Part shown: piece after piece, positions 8,914 through 18,101 of the stretch
Layout: each line of letters begins with the position of its first letter
Position numbering within the stretch: position 1 is the stretch's first letter
Source of the DNA: Deltaproteobacteria bacterium
GTDB taxonomy: Bacteria; Lernaellota; Lernaellaia; JACKCT01
Length of the DNA: 64,000 nt
Direction: 5' to 3'
Assembly (NCBI GenBank): GCA_027493875.1
Contig: JAOSJX010000002.1
Location: 136,606 to 200,605, forward strand
Notes under the pieces: generated by a model
What the model was told of the DNA's origin: nothing
What the model saw: the letters and a program-made list of their open reading frames with translations, nothing else
The model's database searches: none
Translations under genes and position numbers: made by a program

Positions 8914-9585
8914 ATGGATAGTGAGCAGGTAAGCGCAGCGGCACGAATAAGCGGTTTCTTGTACTACCTTGAACTGGCGTTGGTCCTACCTGCCGGAGGA
9001 CTCCTGCTCATTGTTCTCTGTGACGCCGTAATTCACACAGGCTCTATTCCAGTGTTTGACGGACACAAGCGAGCACTTGCTCTCATCGCGTTGGGTATCA
9101 CGATTATTTTGCCTTCTCTGAGAGCGATCCTTAATAGAGTCGCGCGGGGCATGGATAAGCGAAAAAAGACTGGACCGATTATTCCCGTGGCATCGGCAAC
9201 GAAAGTAACCTGGTTCATTTTCTCAATCGGTATTGTGACGATTCCAAATTGCCTTCAGATCAATCCGAAGCGTACCGATTCCAACGCCCATAGCGCCGGC
9301 CACAACGCTCAAATGGCGGAGGAGATTCATTTCGAAACGAACGGCAACCGTGGTTACGCGAATTCCCTTCGGGAACTTATGAAGTTCGATAAAAACCTTA
9401 CGGAAGATCTGTTGGTCACTTTCGTTTTTGGAAACGTCAACGCTGCCGGATACACGTTCACGACAACGCATGAGCGGGGAAGTGAAGCCTATACATGGAC
9501 GCATGAATCCTGGGTCGAGGCCGAAAAAGAAAAACGGTCGCTCACTGAGAGGCGATGGCGAGCGCGCGGAGAATCGACAAAATGA
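8914..9585 (+). CDS. Pilin-like membrane protein, array member 3
   Basis: A 223-residue protein with three hydrophobic helices in the first 130 residues, then NSLRELMKFDKNLTEDLLVT and GNVNAAGYTFTTTHERG in the C-terminal domain. A charged tail (AEKEKRSLTERRWRARG) ends in a stop that overlaps the next ATG (ATGA, 9582-9585). No frameshift. The C-terminal domain sits after the last helix, so it is probably periplasmic, as for pilin-like folds. Role unknown. Confidence 0.7.
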   Translation: MDSEQVSAAARISGFLYYLELALVLPAGGLLLIVLCDAVIHTGSIPVFDGHKRALALIALGITIILPSLRAILNRVARGMDKRKKTGPIIPVASATKVTWFIFSIGIVTIPNCLQINPKRTDSNAHSAGHNAQMAEEIHFETNGNRGYANSLRELMKFDKNLTEDLLVTFVFGNVNAAGYTFTTTHERGSEAYTWTHESWVEAEKEKRSLTERRWRARGESTK

Positions 9586-9923
9586 TTCGTAGGATTCTCA
9601 TGATCGTCGTGCTCGTTCTGGCCGTCATCGGCATCGGCCGCTACGCGATGCACCGAGCCCGAATCAGTACGTACGACGATCGGGCGAAGGCCGCCGGCCG
9701 CAACGCCAAGCTGGCCGAGTCCGTTTATTTCGAGACGAACGATAATCGCCGCTACACAAATTCCCTCACGGATCTGCTGAAACTCGACTGGAACCTCACC
9801 GACGACCCCAACGTCACCTTCATTTTCGGTGACGTGAACACCAGCGGCTACACCTTCACGACCATCCACACCAAAGGAAAATACCCGGAAGGATTTACCT
9901 ACAAGGAAAGTCATACACCATGA
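9582..9923 (+). CDS. Pilin-like membrane protein, array member 4
   Basis: A 113-residue protein. I place the start at the ATG overlapping the member 3 stop (9582-9585), giving MIRRILMIVVLVLAVIGIG as a single N-terminal membrane anchor. The sequence then reads AKAAGRNAKLAESVYFETND and TNSLTDLLKLDWNLTDDPNV, ending with GYTFTTIHTKG. This is the most pilin-like member: one N-terminal helix continuing into an Ala/Asn-rich amphipathic helix, then a beta-rich head. It lacks a recognisable type III signal peptide. It overlaps the next gene by ATGA (9920-9923). Confidence 0.7.
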   Translation: MIRRILMIVVLVLAVIGIGRYAMHRARISTYDDRAKAAGRNAKLAESVYFETNDNRRYTNSLTDLLKLDWNLTDDPNVTFIFGDVNTSGYTFTTIHTKGKYPEGFTYKESHTP

Positions 9924-10381
9924 GCGACAATACGACCGATACGACAACCGTAAAAGCCGAACCATGGCGACGCATCGTCTCCGATCTCCTGATGTTCGCA
10001 CTTGGCGCGGTCGTCGCCACCGGAGTTTATTTTCTCTGGATCAACTACGGCCCTGGGCCGAAAATCTATCTGGACAAAGGTACATTCAGCTATGCTCTCG
10101 GGAATTTCTACGCCCCCAAAACGAAAAGATATTGGAACCAAAGCGCAAATCTTGCCGGGATAAAAGCGCAATTGACGGAGGAGGTGTATTACAACGACGG
10201 CTGGCACCCGGGCCGGTACACGAATTCACTTGAGACGCTCCTGGGCTACGATGCTTCAATCAATGACGATCCACTCGTAACGTTTACATTCGGGGCCGTC
10301 AATTTTACCGGCTACACCTTCACCACACGCCACGCCAAAGGATCGAAGGACGGCGTGTTTATGTTCAAGGACGGAGGGTGA
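9920..10381 (+). CDS. Pilin-like membrane protein, array member 5
   Basis: A 153-residue protein with a cytoplasmic N-terminus, one hydrophobic helix (about residues 15-37) and a longer linker before the shared head, TNSLETLLGYDASINDDPLV then GAVNFTGYTFTTRHAKG. The ATG overlaps the stop of member 4 (ATGA) and its own stop overlaps the next ATG (TGATG at 10379-10383), so members 3 to 6 form a tightly coupled translation unit. Function unknown. Confidence 0.7.
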   Translation: MSDNTTDTTTVKAEPWRRIVSDLLMFALGAVVATGVYFLWINYGPGPKIYLDKGTFSYALGNFYAPKTKRYWNQSANLAGIKAQLTEEVYYNDGWHPGRYTNSLETLLGYDASINDDPLVTFTFGAVNFTGYTFTTRHAKGSKDGVFMFKDGG

Positions 10382-11017
10382 TGGAGCAGACTCAACGCGG
10401 CGACGGCCCAAAATATTCGCGCCATGCTATCGCCTCGATGGTGTTAACGCTCGTCGGCGTGGTCTTCTACGCCATCCATATTTGGGAGAACTATATTCAA
10501 TACTATATTACAGGCGAACCGCTTTCTGACCGCTCCGCCGGCATCTCTTTGTCGACGCTCCTCTCTTGGCTCCTTCTTATTTTCGGCTCGGTATATGGCT
10601 TGATCGTGCTAACGATCGCCCTGTTGCAGAAGCGGGGCTTAAAGAATTTTACGCCGGCGCTCACCGGTTCGCTTGGCCTGCCGTTTTTCATCGTCGCCAC
10701 ATTTTGGATGGAGGCTTCACTATTAACGGATCTGATAAAGCCGAATCGGCACAACGCGTCGGCGAAATACGCGGGGCTTGAGGCGTGGTATGCCTTCAAA
10801 CTTCACAAGGAGGAATTCGATACGTACCCGCCGGACATGCGCTCCCTGCTTGAGTACGACAAGTCCCTCACCGAATATCCGGACGTCACGTTCCAATTCC
10901 GGACCCGTGAACACTGAAAGCTACACCCTCACCACAACGCACACCCTCGGCAACTGGAGCTACACCTGGACGCACCAATCAGGTCACGACCCCGAAAAAA
11001 TGCGGACTTCCTGGTAA
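10381..11017 (+). CDS. Pilin-like membrane protein, array member 6 (frameshifted)
   Basis: About 211 residues: roughly three to four hydrophobic helices, then TYPPDMRSLLEYDKSLTEYP and the head. Read strictly it stops at 10917 after VTFQFRTREH. Removing one C near 10897 restores GPVNTESYTLTTTHTLG and an aromatic tail matching member 3 (SYTWTHQS against AYTWTHES), with a stop at 11015-11017. Hence one extra base in the sequence. The start ATG at 10381 overlaps the preceding stop; a GTG just before it is also possible. Confidence 0.65.
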
Positions 11018-11029
11018 CGCCCGGCCTGC

Positions 11030-11098
11030 GCCAAAAACCAACAACCAATAACCAAAAATCCTAACCTGCCTTCCCTCATCCTTCATCCTTCATCCTGG
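11030..11098. repeat. Simple degenerate repeats after the pilin-like array
   Basis: Two simple patterns follow the last array gene: CCAAAAACCAACAACCAATA-type words (about 11030-11058), then CCTTCATCCTTCATCC (about 11078-11097). These are short-period, imperfect and non-coding, like the other gene-3' repeats in this window but with a different unit. Confidence 0.6.
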
Positions 11099-11132
11099 CC
11101 GGTCACTTCGCGGTTAGTGGGAGGGTACAAAG

Positions 11133-12148
11133 ATGCCGAAGCCAAAACCCACCATTCCGGAGATCGCCGACGTTGTCGTCGAATGCGAAAAAGTCACCGT
11201 GGAAATGCACATTTACCAGGGCCGCCTGCTTGCCAGGGCCTTCTTTGACGACTCCCGTGAACTCTTCGAGTCGCGCGGCAAGAAGACCATGAGTGTGAGA
11301 CGGCTTGCGCGTTATCTGAAGACACATCACGGCATCTCGCGAAGCCCGTCGGCCATCCGCCAGATCCTCGCCGCGCATTTCCAGGAGCCCGACCTTCTGC
11401 TTACGGAAGACGAAGCTTTACGCCTCTCCTTCCGCCACCGCGTCGACCTGCTGCGCGTCCCCGCCGCGGACAAACCTCCTGGGCTCGCCGCGTACTCACC
11501 GAAAAGCTGAGTACGCGCGCCCTCGCCAAACTGCTGGTCGAAGTCTACGGCCCGAAACGTCCACCGCGTACTCACCACGAAAAACTGCTCCTCCTCTCCA
11601 AGCAGATGACCCGCGTACTCACCTCCTGGTCCGATGCTCCGCCCGAACTCTCCCAACATCTCGCGCACTTCACCGCCGCCCTGCGTGATCACCATCCCGT
11701 GACTGGTTCCCACGCCGTAGCTTCGCGAAGGCGGGTGCCCGTTCCTGGGACCGCCGAGCCCCAGCTCGGCCCGACACCGCGTACTCACGCGGTGAGCCCG
11801 CGCTCGACGTCCACTCCGTCCACTTTGTCCACCTCGTCCACTCCATCGCCTGCGGACTCACCGGGTTCCCGCGACGAAGCTCCGTGCCTCGTGGAGCGAA
11901 TTCGGGTGAGTCCGCACCAGGGGGCCGAGCTGGGGCTCGGCGCTCCCAGGAATACTCCCTCCTCTGCGGTCTCCGCGCCCTCTGCGTTGAAAGAAAAACA
12001 CGCCATCCCCAAAACCCAACTCCTCCAAATCCGACGCTGGCGCCGAGAACGCCGCGCCGAAATGATCCGCGAAGCCGAAGCCCGCAAACGCAAGAAGCTC
12101 CCGCCCCTCGCCCGCATGGCCGAGGATGAGGCCCGGCGTAAGCCGTGA
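11133..12148 (+). CDS. Helix-turn-helix-like protein interrupted by a repeat cassette
   Basis: The first 126 residues include SVRRLARYLKTHHGISRSPS, which reads as a winged or plain helix-turn-helix, followed by an acidic-aromatic segment. A one-base shift near 11475 continues as RVLTEKLSTRALAKLLVEVY and on to 12148. From about 11700 to 11990 the coding frame passes through dispersed repeats (a GCTTCGCGAAG unit, a GTCCAC-rich microsatellite and an inverted pair), giving low-quality protein. The end is very basic (RRWRRERRAEMIREAEARKR). The gene may be a DNA-binding protein; whether the repeat-encoded middle is translated is unclear. I do not recognise the family. Confidence 0.45.
11742..11952. 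repeat. Inverted repeat pair with internal CCGAGCCCCAGCTCGG palindrome
   Basis: The block at about 11742-11771 (TTCCTGGGACCGCCGAGC, then CCCAGCTCGGC) is repeated in reverse complement at about 11922-11952 with roughly one mismatch. Between them is a GTCCACTTTGTCCACC-type microsatellite (about 11806-11845). This looks like a mobile or dispersed intergenic repeat sitting inside a reading frame. Confidence 0.65.
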
Positions 12149-12256
12149 CGTTCGCCGTGGTGACAACTGCTTGCTCTCTCGGTTCGGTCCTCTTGTCACC
12201 GCCAATTCGATCTGCAAGCATGGACCGTTAACGGCGGATTCCAATCGGGGGATGCG

Positions 12257-14867
12257 ATGAAAACCTGGGTCCACGGCTTCCTTCTCGCCGCGCTCGCCGC
12301 GCTGCTTGCCGTGAATTTCGCCTGCTCATGCGGGGACGATGACGACGACAGCGCCGGCGGAGACGACGACACGGCCGCCGATGACGATGCCGACGACGAC
12401 AGCGCGGACGACGACGTCGATGACGACGATACGGATGACGACGTCGACGACGACACGGACGATGACACGGATGACGACGTTCCCGAAACGACGGAGGGCT
12501 TTGTTTACGCGCCCGCCGGTTCGTTCACGATGGGAAGCCCGGCCGGCGAACCCGGCCATCGCGACAACGAGGAGCAGCACGACGTCACCCTGACGCATCA
12601 CTTCGAGATCCTCGAATCCGAGGTCACGCAGGGGATGTTCAAGGACGTGATGGGCTACAACCCGAGCTTCTTCCACGCCTTCGGCCAAGCCCCGAACAAG
12701 CCGGTCGAGCAGGTGAGCTGGTACGACGCCCTCGCCTACGCGAACGAACTCTCCGCGCGGCACGGATTGGACGCTTGCTACACCTTGACGGACATCGTGT
12801 GCGCCAACGACGATCCGGGCGACACGACGGACTACTGCATGAACGACGGCGGCATCAAAGGCGCGACCGTTGCGCTCGACGGCGTGGATTCTCAATACGA
12901 TTGCGAAGGCTTCCGGTTGCCGACGGAGGCGGAGTGGGAATACGCCGCGCGTGCGGGCACCGCCACGGCCCACTACGGCGGCGACGTTTTGGAGATCGGC
13001 TGCACGCCGCGCGACGCGAATCTCGATCCCATTGCGTGGTATTGCGGCAACGCGGCCCTTGAGACGCACCCCGTGAAAACCCGCGCCGCCAACGATTGGG
13101 GCCTGTACGACATGATCGGCAACCTCATGGAATGGACCGGCGACGACTACCACACCGACCCGGGCGGCGACGCGACCGATCCGGAGGCGTTTGACGACGC
13201 GTACTATCGCGCGGTACGCGGGACGTCGATGCGTTTTCACTCACCGAGACGCGCGCGGGCGGCTTACCGCGCGGCGTACACGCCCAAATACCGCGAGCGG
13301 TGGATCGGCTTCCGGCTGGCGCGGACGCTACCGCCGGATGCGGAGAAAAATATAACGCTTCGCGATTTTCGCGTGCCGCACGGCGGCGGCGCGTTCGATG
13401 CCGGCCCGATGACCAAGGACCTCCCCGGATGCGCTGCCGTTCACGTTCACGCGGACGGACGTGGGCACGCCGCTGACGCAAGGCGAGATCGACGACTTCA
13501 CGGCGAAGCTCACGGGGCTTTGGAAGGACATCGAATATTTCGAATGGCTCAACCGCATCACGCACGGCATGGACGCGTCGAATCCCGACGGCTATCCGCC
13601 GTTCGGCTTGTACCAGCAGGATGTCGCTTCCGTGAAAAGCGGCTCCACGGTGACCTTCGAGCACCGCGGCAATGCCGACAATCTGATGATCCCGACGGGG
13701 AAGATTTTCAACATCGTCGCCGCGATCTACCTGGAAACCGGCGATGAACAATACGCTCGGCTCGTGGAGCTTTATTGCCAGGGCGTCGTCGCGCTGATCC
13801 GTGGGCTCCTCTTCGACGAGGAGGACCCCGACACCTATCTGATGGCCCGCGCCATTTTCCCGAGCGACCACACTTACACGTATGACGGGCGGGCCACCGC
13901 GGTCACTTACGGCGGCTCCAAAAACTACCATTACGATTGGAACGCCCATACGGTCCCGAATCCGAACAACCCGGACTACGGCGATATCTGGGTCCGCAAC
14001 TGGCGCAGCCAGGACGACGTGCCGCACATCTTCCGCATGGTGCCGATGGTGCAGCGCGTCGTAGAGGAGGCGCCCGACGGGGACGTCCTCGCCGCCGCGG
14101 AGCGCGCGTTGGAATATTTGCAGGGGTTTTCCCGGGACATCGTGGATTCGGGTTACAACATCCGCTCCCGCGAGGAAGGCGACGTCCACGTCCCTCTGGC
14201 GGAAGACGGATTACGGATCGCCGATCTCGCGAGTTTCGTGGTGTACGATCCGATCCTTCCGAATTCTCAGTGCGACCCGAAGCTCACGGCGGCGCTGATT
14301 TCCTACGGCGATCCGCTCGACAACGACTGCGGCAACGGCCTGGGAGGTCTCTACGAACTGATCGCCACCTTCGGGCACTATTACAACTACATGATCATCC
14401 GTTATTTCCACATCGCGGCCCTCTACAACGCCTTGATGTGGGGGCACGACGATCTGGCCGAATCGCTTTTGCAGGGATTGGCGCAGCGCACGGACGACAT
14501 CATGTACGACCTGTCGATGCCCGGACGCGACAGCGACGCGTGGAACGCGGACGCCGCGGCGTACCTGTTGGCCGCGGGCGCGGCGGGGTTGCCGCTCACG
14601 TCGGACGAGGCGCAGTTGATCGTGGAGGAATATTCCAAGGCGGCGGATCATTACGAAACGTGGCCGTATTGGGACCTCTGGGACGGCTCGGTCGGCGACG
14701 GTGAATATTCGTACTCGCCGGGCGAACACGGCGCGTTCGGGCGCGTCGTCCGGGACGAAGAACTCGCCATGATCGTGGAGTACTGTTGGTCGCCATTCCG
14801 CAATCCCGCGAGCGCGGAGGTCGTCGATTGCGACGTGATCCTCGACCCGGCGGAGTGGGGCGATTGA
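12257..14867 (+). CDS. Lipoprotein: SUMF1/formylglycine-enzyme domain fused to a large secreted domain (frameshifted)
   Basis: A signal peptide with lipobox (NFAC, Cys about residue 22) is followed directly by about 45 residues that are mostly Asp. Next comes a SUMF1/FGE-sulfatase domain (about residues 80-355) with GSFTMGSPAGE, QVSWYDALAYANELS, GFRLPTEAEWEYAARAG and the closing GFRLAR. After a shift near 13430 the protein continues for about 470 residues (KLTGLWKDIEYFEWLNRITH onward) that look like an alpha-helical toroid with many Trp/Tyr/Asp. I recognise no catalytic motif in that half. The total is about 870 residues, exported and lipid-anchored. Whether the FGE-type domain is catalytic or merely a lectin-like fold is not clear. 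Confidence 0.65.
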
Positions 14868-14929
14868 ACGACCCGCGCGGCATAACCATATCATGGCCGG
14901 TGACGGAGGCCGTAACGAAAGTAAATGAT

Positions 14930-15023
14930 CCCCCCGCAAAGCGGGGGGCTTTATGTTGTGAGCCGCCCAAGGCGGCTTAGTTGGGAGCCGCTCACGAGCG
15001 GCCCGGGAGCCCCCTTCGGGGGC
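14930..15023. repeat. Four consecutive stem-loops at the tnpA 3' end
   Basis: Palindromes occur back to back at 14930-14948, 14961-14977 (AGCCGCC-CAA-GGCGGCT), 14987-15002 (GCCGCT/AGCGGC) and 15009-15023 (GCCCCC-TTC-GGGGGC). The last three lie inside the tnpA coding sequence. They would fold both as single-stranded DNA and as RNA. Confidence 0.75.
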
Positions 15024-15470
15024 GTTACACAAAAGCGCATCTGTTCTTGGCGCTTGTCCTCGGCTTCTTGACGGCGGATGTATTCGCGAATTGTTTTTTT
15101 CGTCCCTTCCGACGGTGGACACGAAATATCCTCGTGCCCAGAAGTGCTGGCCCACGAAGTTCCGCCTCACATTGCTGTACGTCCGAGCGATGTGAATCGC
15201 GCTTTCCCCTTGATGTATCCCACCACCTGCGCGACCGCGTACTTCGGCGGGATTGAAATCTGCATGTGGACGTGGTCCGGCATCAGGTGTCCTTCCAGAA
15301 CCGCGCATTCCTTCTGCCGCGCCAAGGTGCGGAATACCTCCCCAAATCCCGTCGCAACTCTCCAAAGAGCCTCTTGCGACGATACTTGGGAATGAAAACC
15401 ACGTGGTACTTACACGCCCATACGCTATGGCTCAAGCTTTCGAGGTCGTCCAGATGAACTCCTTTGTTCG
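14951..15470 (-). CDS. tnpA: IS200-like TnpA (HUH Y1 transposase), frameshifted
   Basis: The reverse strand encodes SVWACKYHVVFIPKYRRKRL near the N-terminus, MPDHVHMQISIPPKYAVAQV carrying the HUH pair (His-Val-His), and HFWARGYFVSTVGRDE followed by REYIRRQEAEDK with the likely catalytic tyrosine. These are hallmark IS200 TnpA segments, and the length (about 170) is normal. Two one-base errors in A runs (near 15105 and 15215) break the frame. The last residues (CVTPPKGAPGPLVSGS and on) are encoded by a series of palindromes. The start is uncertain: no ATG is visible in frame at the usual place. Confidence 0.75.
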
Positions 15471-15575
15471 AGATGCCTTGGTCGGCTCACGAACGGGAGT
15501 TCATAGGACGACTTCTGGAACTGTCAAACGACGGATGCCTCCCCGGCAAAGCCGGGGAACTCCCCTTGGATTAGT

Positions 15576-15829
15576 TGTTGACAGTCGAAGGGGAAAGGAC
15601 TCAGTTCCGCCGCCGGAACTGACATTTATTACCGAGGTCTTGCGAGAGAGCGCCGCAATTGTGGCGTCGGTTCGCGGCAGAGTCGGCTGTTGAGGTCTGC
15701 GTGGTTACCGATGGAAGCGAATGCGAGCGATCCTTGGATTCTATCCGCTCGGAAATTCCCGAAAGGACGTGGGATTACTTTCAATCGATGGTCGAAAAGG
15801 GAGAGACGGCTGAGGCCTACATCAACCGG
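15576..15829. other. Spacer with possible gene scrap
   Basis: One frame (about 15700-15840) reads SIRSEIPERTWDYFQSMVEK, which looks protein-like but has no recognisable start, family or partner. I regard it as a possible remnant of the region that preceded the Rhs fragment. Confidence 0.3.
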
Positions 15830-15864
15830 AGACGACGACGATGCCAACGGTAGCCGTGGAAATT

Positions 15865-16807
15865 GAGGAATCGATTTCGATCTGGAAGGACGGCTGATCG
15901 CGGAGACGGTGGCGCCGTACGATCCGTACCGGGAGTACCTGTGGCTCGGTCACCGGCCGATCGCGATGATCCTTTCGGAGGAGTGGATTCCGAACGACAG
16001 CTTCGAGGGAATGGGCGGAATGACCGATTTTGAAGCTCTATTTCATCCACACGGACCACCTGGGCACGCCGATCGCCATGACGGACGAATCCGGCACGGT
16101 CGTTTGGACCCATCGATTTGACCCTTTTGGAAATACCCTCGAACTCGACGAGGACCCGGACTTCGACCAGAACAGCCTCACGCTCAACCTCCGCTTCCCC
16201 GGCCAGTACTACGACACCGAATCCGGCCTCCACTACATTTGGCACCGGTACTACGAACCCGTCACGGGGAGGTATTTGCAGGCGGATGCGACGGGATACG
16301 ATTCTCGAAATTTCGCTTCTTATGAATACGTGGCGTCGTCGCCGTTAATCAATTCAGACTTTTCAGGCAAGGTACCGAGCGCATGCAAGCCTGCATCAGG
16401 TGCTGATCTAGCGCGTATTCAATCCTCCGACAAAGGTATTCCCTCGGAAAGAAATTGTGCAAAAGGTTTGTGCGCAATTAGCTATTTTATATGTGACGGT
16501 TTGTTCGACCGGCTTGGAGGGGGAACGTGTTGCTCGAACTGAAAGTTGCGACGTCTATATTGATAAAACAAATTTCGATAAAATGAGTAACAACCAGCTG
16601 ACGTGTGTTCTTGCTCATGAGTATTGCCATTTCGACGACGCCAAACCCAATGAATGTGAGGGATACCAGAATCAAATCGGTTGCCTTGGAGACCTAGGCG
16701 AGAAGCCGAGCGACAAATTGTACAATAAATGTTCGAGCAGTTGTGGATTTAGTTGTGGCGGCGGATCTGGGCCGGGTGGTGGCGGCGGCGGAGGTATTTG
16801 TGGATGA
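15865..16807 (+). pseudogene. Truncated Rhs core with HExxH toxin-like tip
   Basis: Only the C-terminal end of an Rhs/YD-repeat protein remains: FDLEGRLIAETVAPYDPYRE, then YFIHTDHLGTPIAMTDESGT and the Rhs-associated core end RYLQADATGYDS with YEYVASSPLINSDFSGKVPS. After the core, the variable tip continues (one shift in a G run near 16515) as a Cys-rich domain with CVLAHEYCHFDDAKPNECEG, a HExxH zinc-metallopeptidase motif, and a Gly-rich Cys-containing tail. By analogy with polymorphic toxins the tip is a candidate effector. The N-terminal shell and export domain are absent, so this locus alone cannot make a functional Rhs protein. The stop overlaps the next ATG (ATGA, 16804-16807). Confidence 0.65.
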
Positions 16808-17276
16808 CGGGTCTCTGCCTCCAGGCCATTGTGACAGACACCGGAGACGCGCTTTCTACGTGTGTTTTCGTGGCAATTGTGTTTGTCTTTTGGCATTTTG
16901 TTTATCACTCCATGCCGGTGAAAAAGCAACGCGCTCGGAATATTTAAGTCATCTTATTTATGATTACTTGGTATTTACGATATTTATTATCGTTGTCGAA
17001 GGAGTCTACGGAGGTATGTTGCGACGTTGTTTCCCGGGTCAGAACGCTACGTGGGAATGGTTCGGGTCGTTTTGGGCTTGGAACATTCTCGGTGGAACGT
17101 ACTGCATTCTCAGAGCCGTGTATTGGAGCCGGAGAATCCCGTCGCTCGGTAAACTGTCGACGCAAATCATTTTTTCGGTGCTTCTGATAGGAGTCTATTG
17201 GATGGTATTTCGATACACTGCGACATTGGAACATGCGTGGTATCAGTTGATGGGAATGTCTCCAGTCGTAGGGTAA
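16804..17276 (+). CDS. Candidate membrane immunity protein (frameshifted)
   Basis: About 157 residues with four hydrophobic helices: CVFVAIVFVFWHFVYHSM, then after a shift near 16945 YLVFTIFIIVVEGVYGGM, WAWNILGGTYCILRAVYW and IIFSVLLIGVYWMVF. The ATG overlaps the stop of the Rhs tip by four bases, the usual toxin-immunity arrangement, and the codon usage and lower GC match the tip rather than the flanks. I recognise no immunity family, so the role is inferred purely from position and topology. Confidence 0.5.
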
Positions 17277-17349
17277 ACCTGACGCAAGTAAATACCGCGG
17301 TCGACACCTACGCGCGCGACTGGCCCGCGGGGCTCGATCGTCAAACTTG

Positions 17350-17533
17350 GAGCGCCGGACGATCCGTACATCGAGTACGTCTGGCTGGGTCACCGACCGA
17401 TCGCGATGATCCTTTCGGAGGAGTGGATTCCGGAACGACAGCTTCGAGGCGATGGGCGGCATGACCCTTCGACAAGCTCAGGGCAGGCAAGACTTTGAGG
17501 TGTATTTCATCCACACGGACCATTTGGTGACGA
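17350..17533 (+). pseudogene. Second Rhs core scrap with inserted dispersed repeat
   Basis: About 180 bases repeat the segment at 15913-16065 nearly word for word (YVWLGHRPIAMILSEEWIP, later YFIHTDHL), then stop matching. An insertion CCTTCGACAAGCTCAGGGC (about 17466-17484) splits it. I recognise that sequence as a widespread dispersed repeat found in many environmental bacteria. This is the layout of displaced rhs core ends after tip exchange. No intact gene. Confidence 0.7.
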
Positions 17534-17644
17534 CGATGATGGGTCGGGGAGCTTGATGTAAATCAATAGGCAAAGCGCGGCGCGCGCGTACACTGGTTCC
17601 GTGGCGCCGGCGGCGTGGCGGCCGGCGGCGTTCGTGAGGATGCA

Positions 17645-18072
17645 ATGAACGATGTTGCCGGGTTGGCCGACGAAGCCGGGCTTGCGGTGGCGGCCTGGGG
17701 CCTTGGAATCGTCTTCGTCACACTGATCGCGCTGGGCACGGCGATCGCTTTATTCGCGCGTTTCTCACCCTCGCTTCAACGCCTGTTCCGCAAACCGTCG
17801 GCGCCCGTCGAGCGCGCCCGCGCGGACGCGAAGGCCGCCGCGGCGTTTCATTGCACGGGCGAGACTTACGTCTACGACACCGATCACGGCTACGTGGACG
17901 AGGCGCTTCCCGCGGACTACGGCCGCGGGCATCTTCACGACGCGGACGGCGCGTTCGACGCCCCGCCGTCCGGCGCGCCGCACAGCCTGACCGACGCCTA
18001 CATCTACGATACCGATCCGGTGGAACCGCGGGAACTGGCTGAACTCTACAGGCGCTCCGCGCCGATCATTAG
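17645..18072 (+). CDS. OadG-like gamma subunit of a sodium-pumping decarboxylase
   Basis: About 140 residues. The N-terminus VAAWGLGIVFVTLIALGTAI is a single helix typical of OadG, the small subunit that holds membrane decarboxylase complexes together. The soluble part contains a repeated word (TYVYDTD and AYIYDTD) and ends, with one likely base shift near 18060, at a stop just before the oadB ATG. Read strictly, the frame would run on for hundreds of residues antisense-like through oadB, which I reject. No alpha (carboxyltransferase) subunit is found in the window. Confidence 0.55.
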
Positions 18073-18101
18073 GCGCCGACTTTCGGGCGCTCGAGAAAAA
18101 T

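Larger units (their letters stand above)
14925..15575 (-). mobile_element. IS200/IS605-type element with terminal hairpins
   Basis: A single-transposase element. A hairpin with an eight-base stem and AAA loop lies at 14930-14948 (CCCCCCGC/GCGGGGGG), and a related one (TCCCCGGC-AAA-GCCGGGGA) at 15540-15558. These imperfect palindromes without long inverted terminal repeats are typical of IS200-like ends. The boundaries are approximate. It lies directly upstream of the truncated Rhs gene and could have helped truncate it. Confidence 0.7.
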
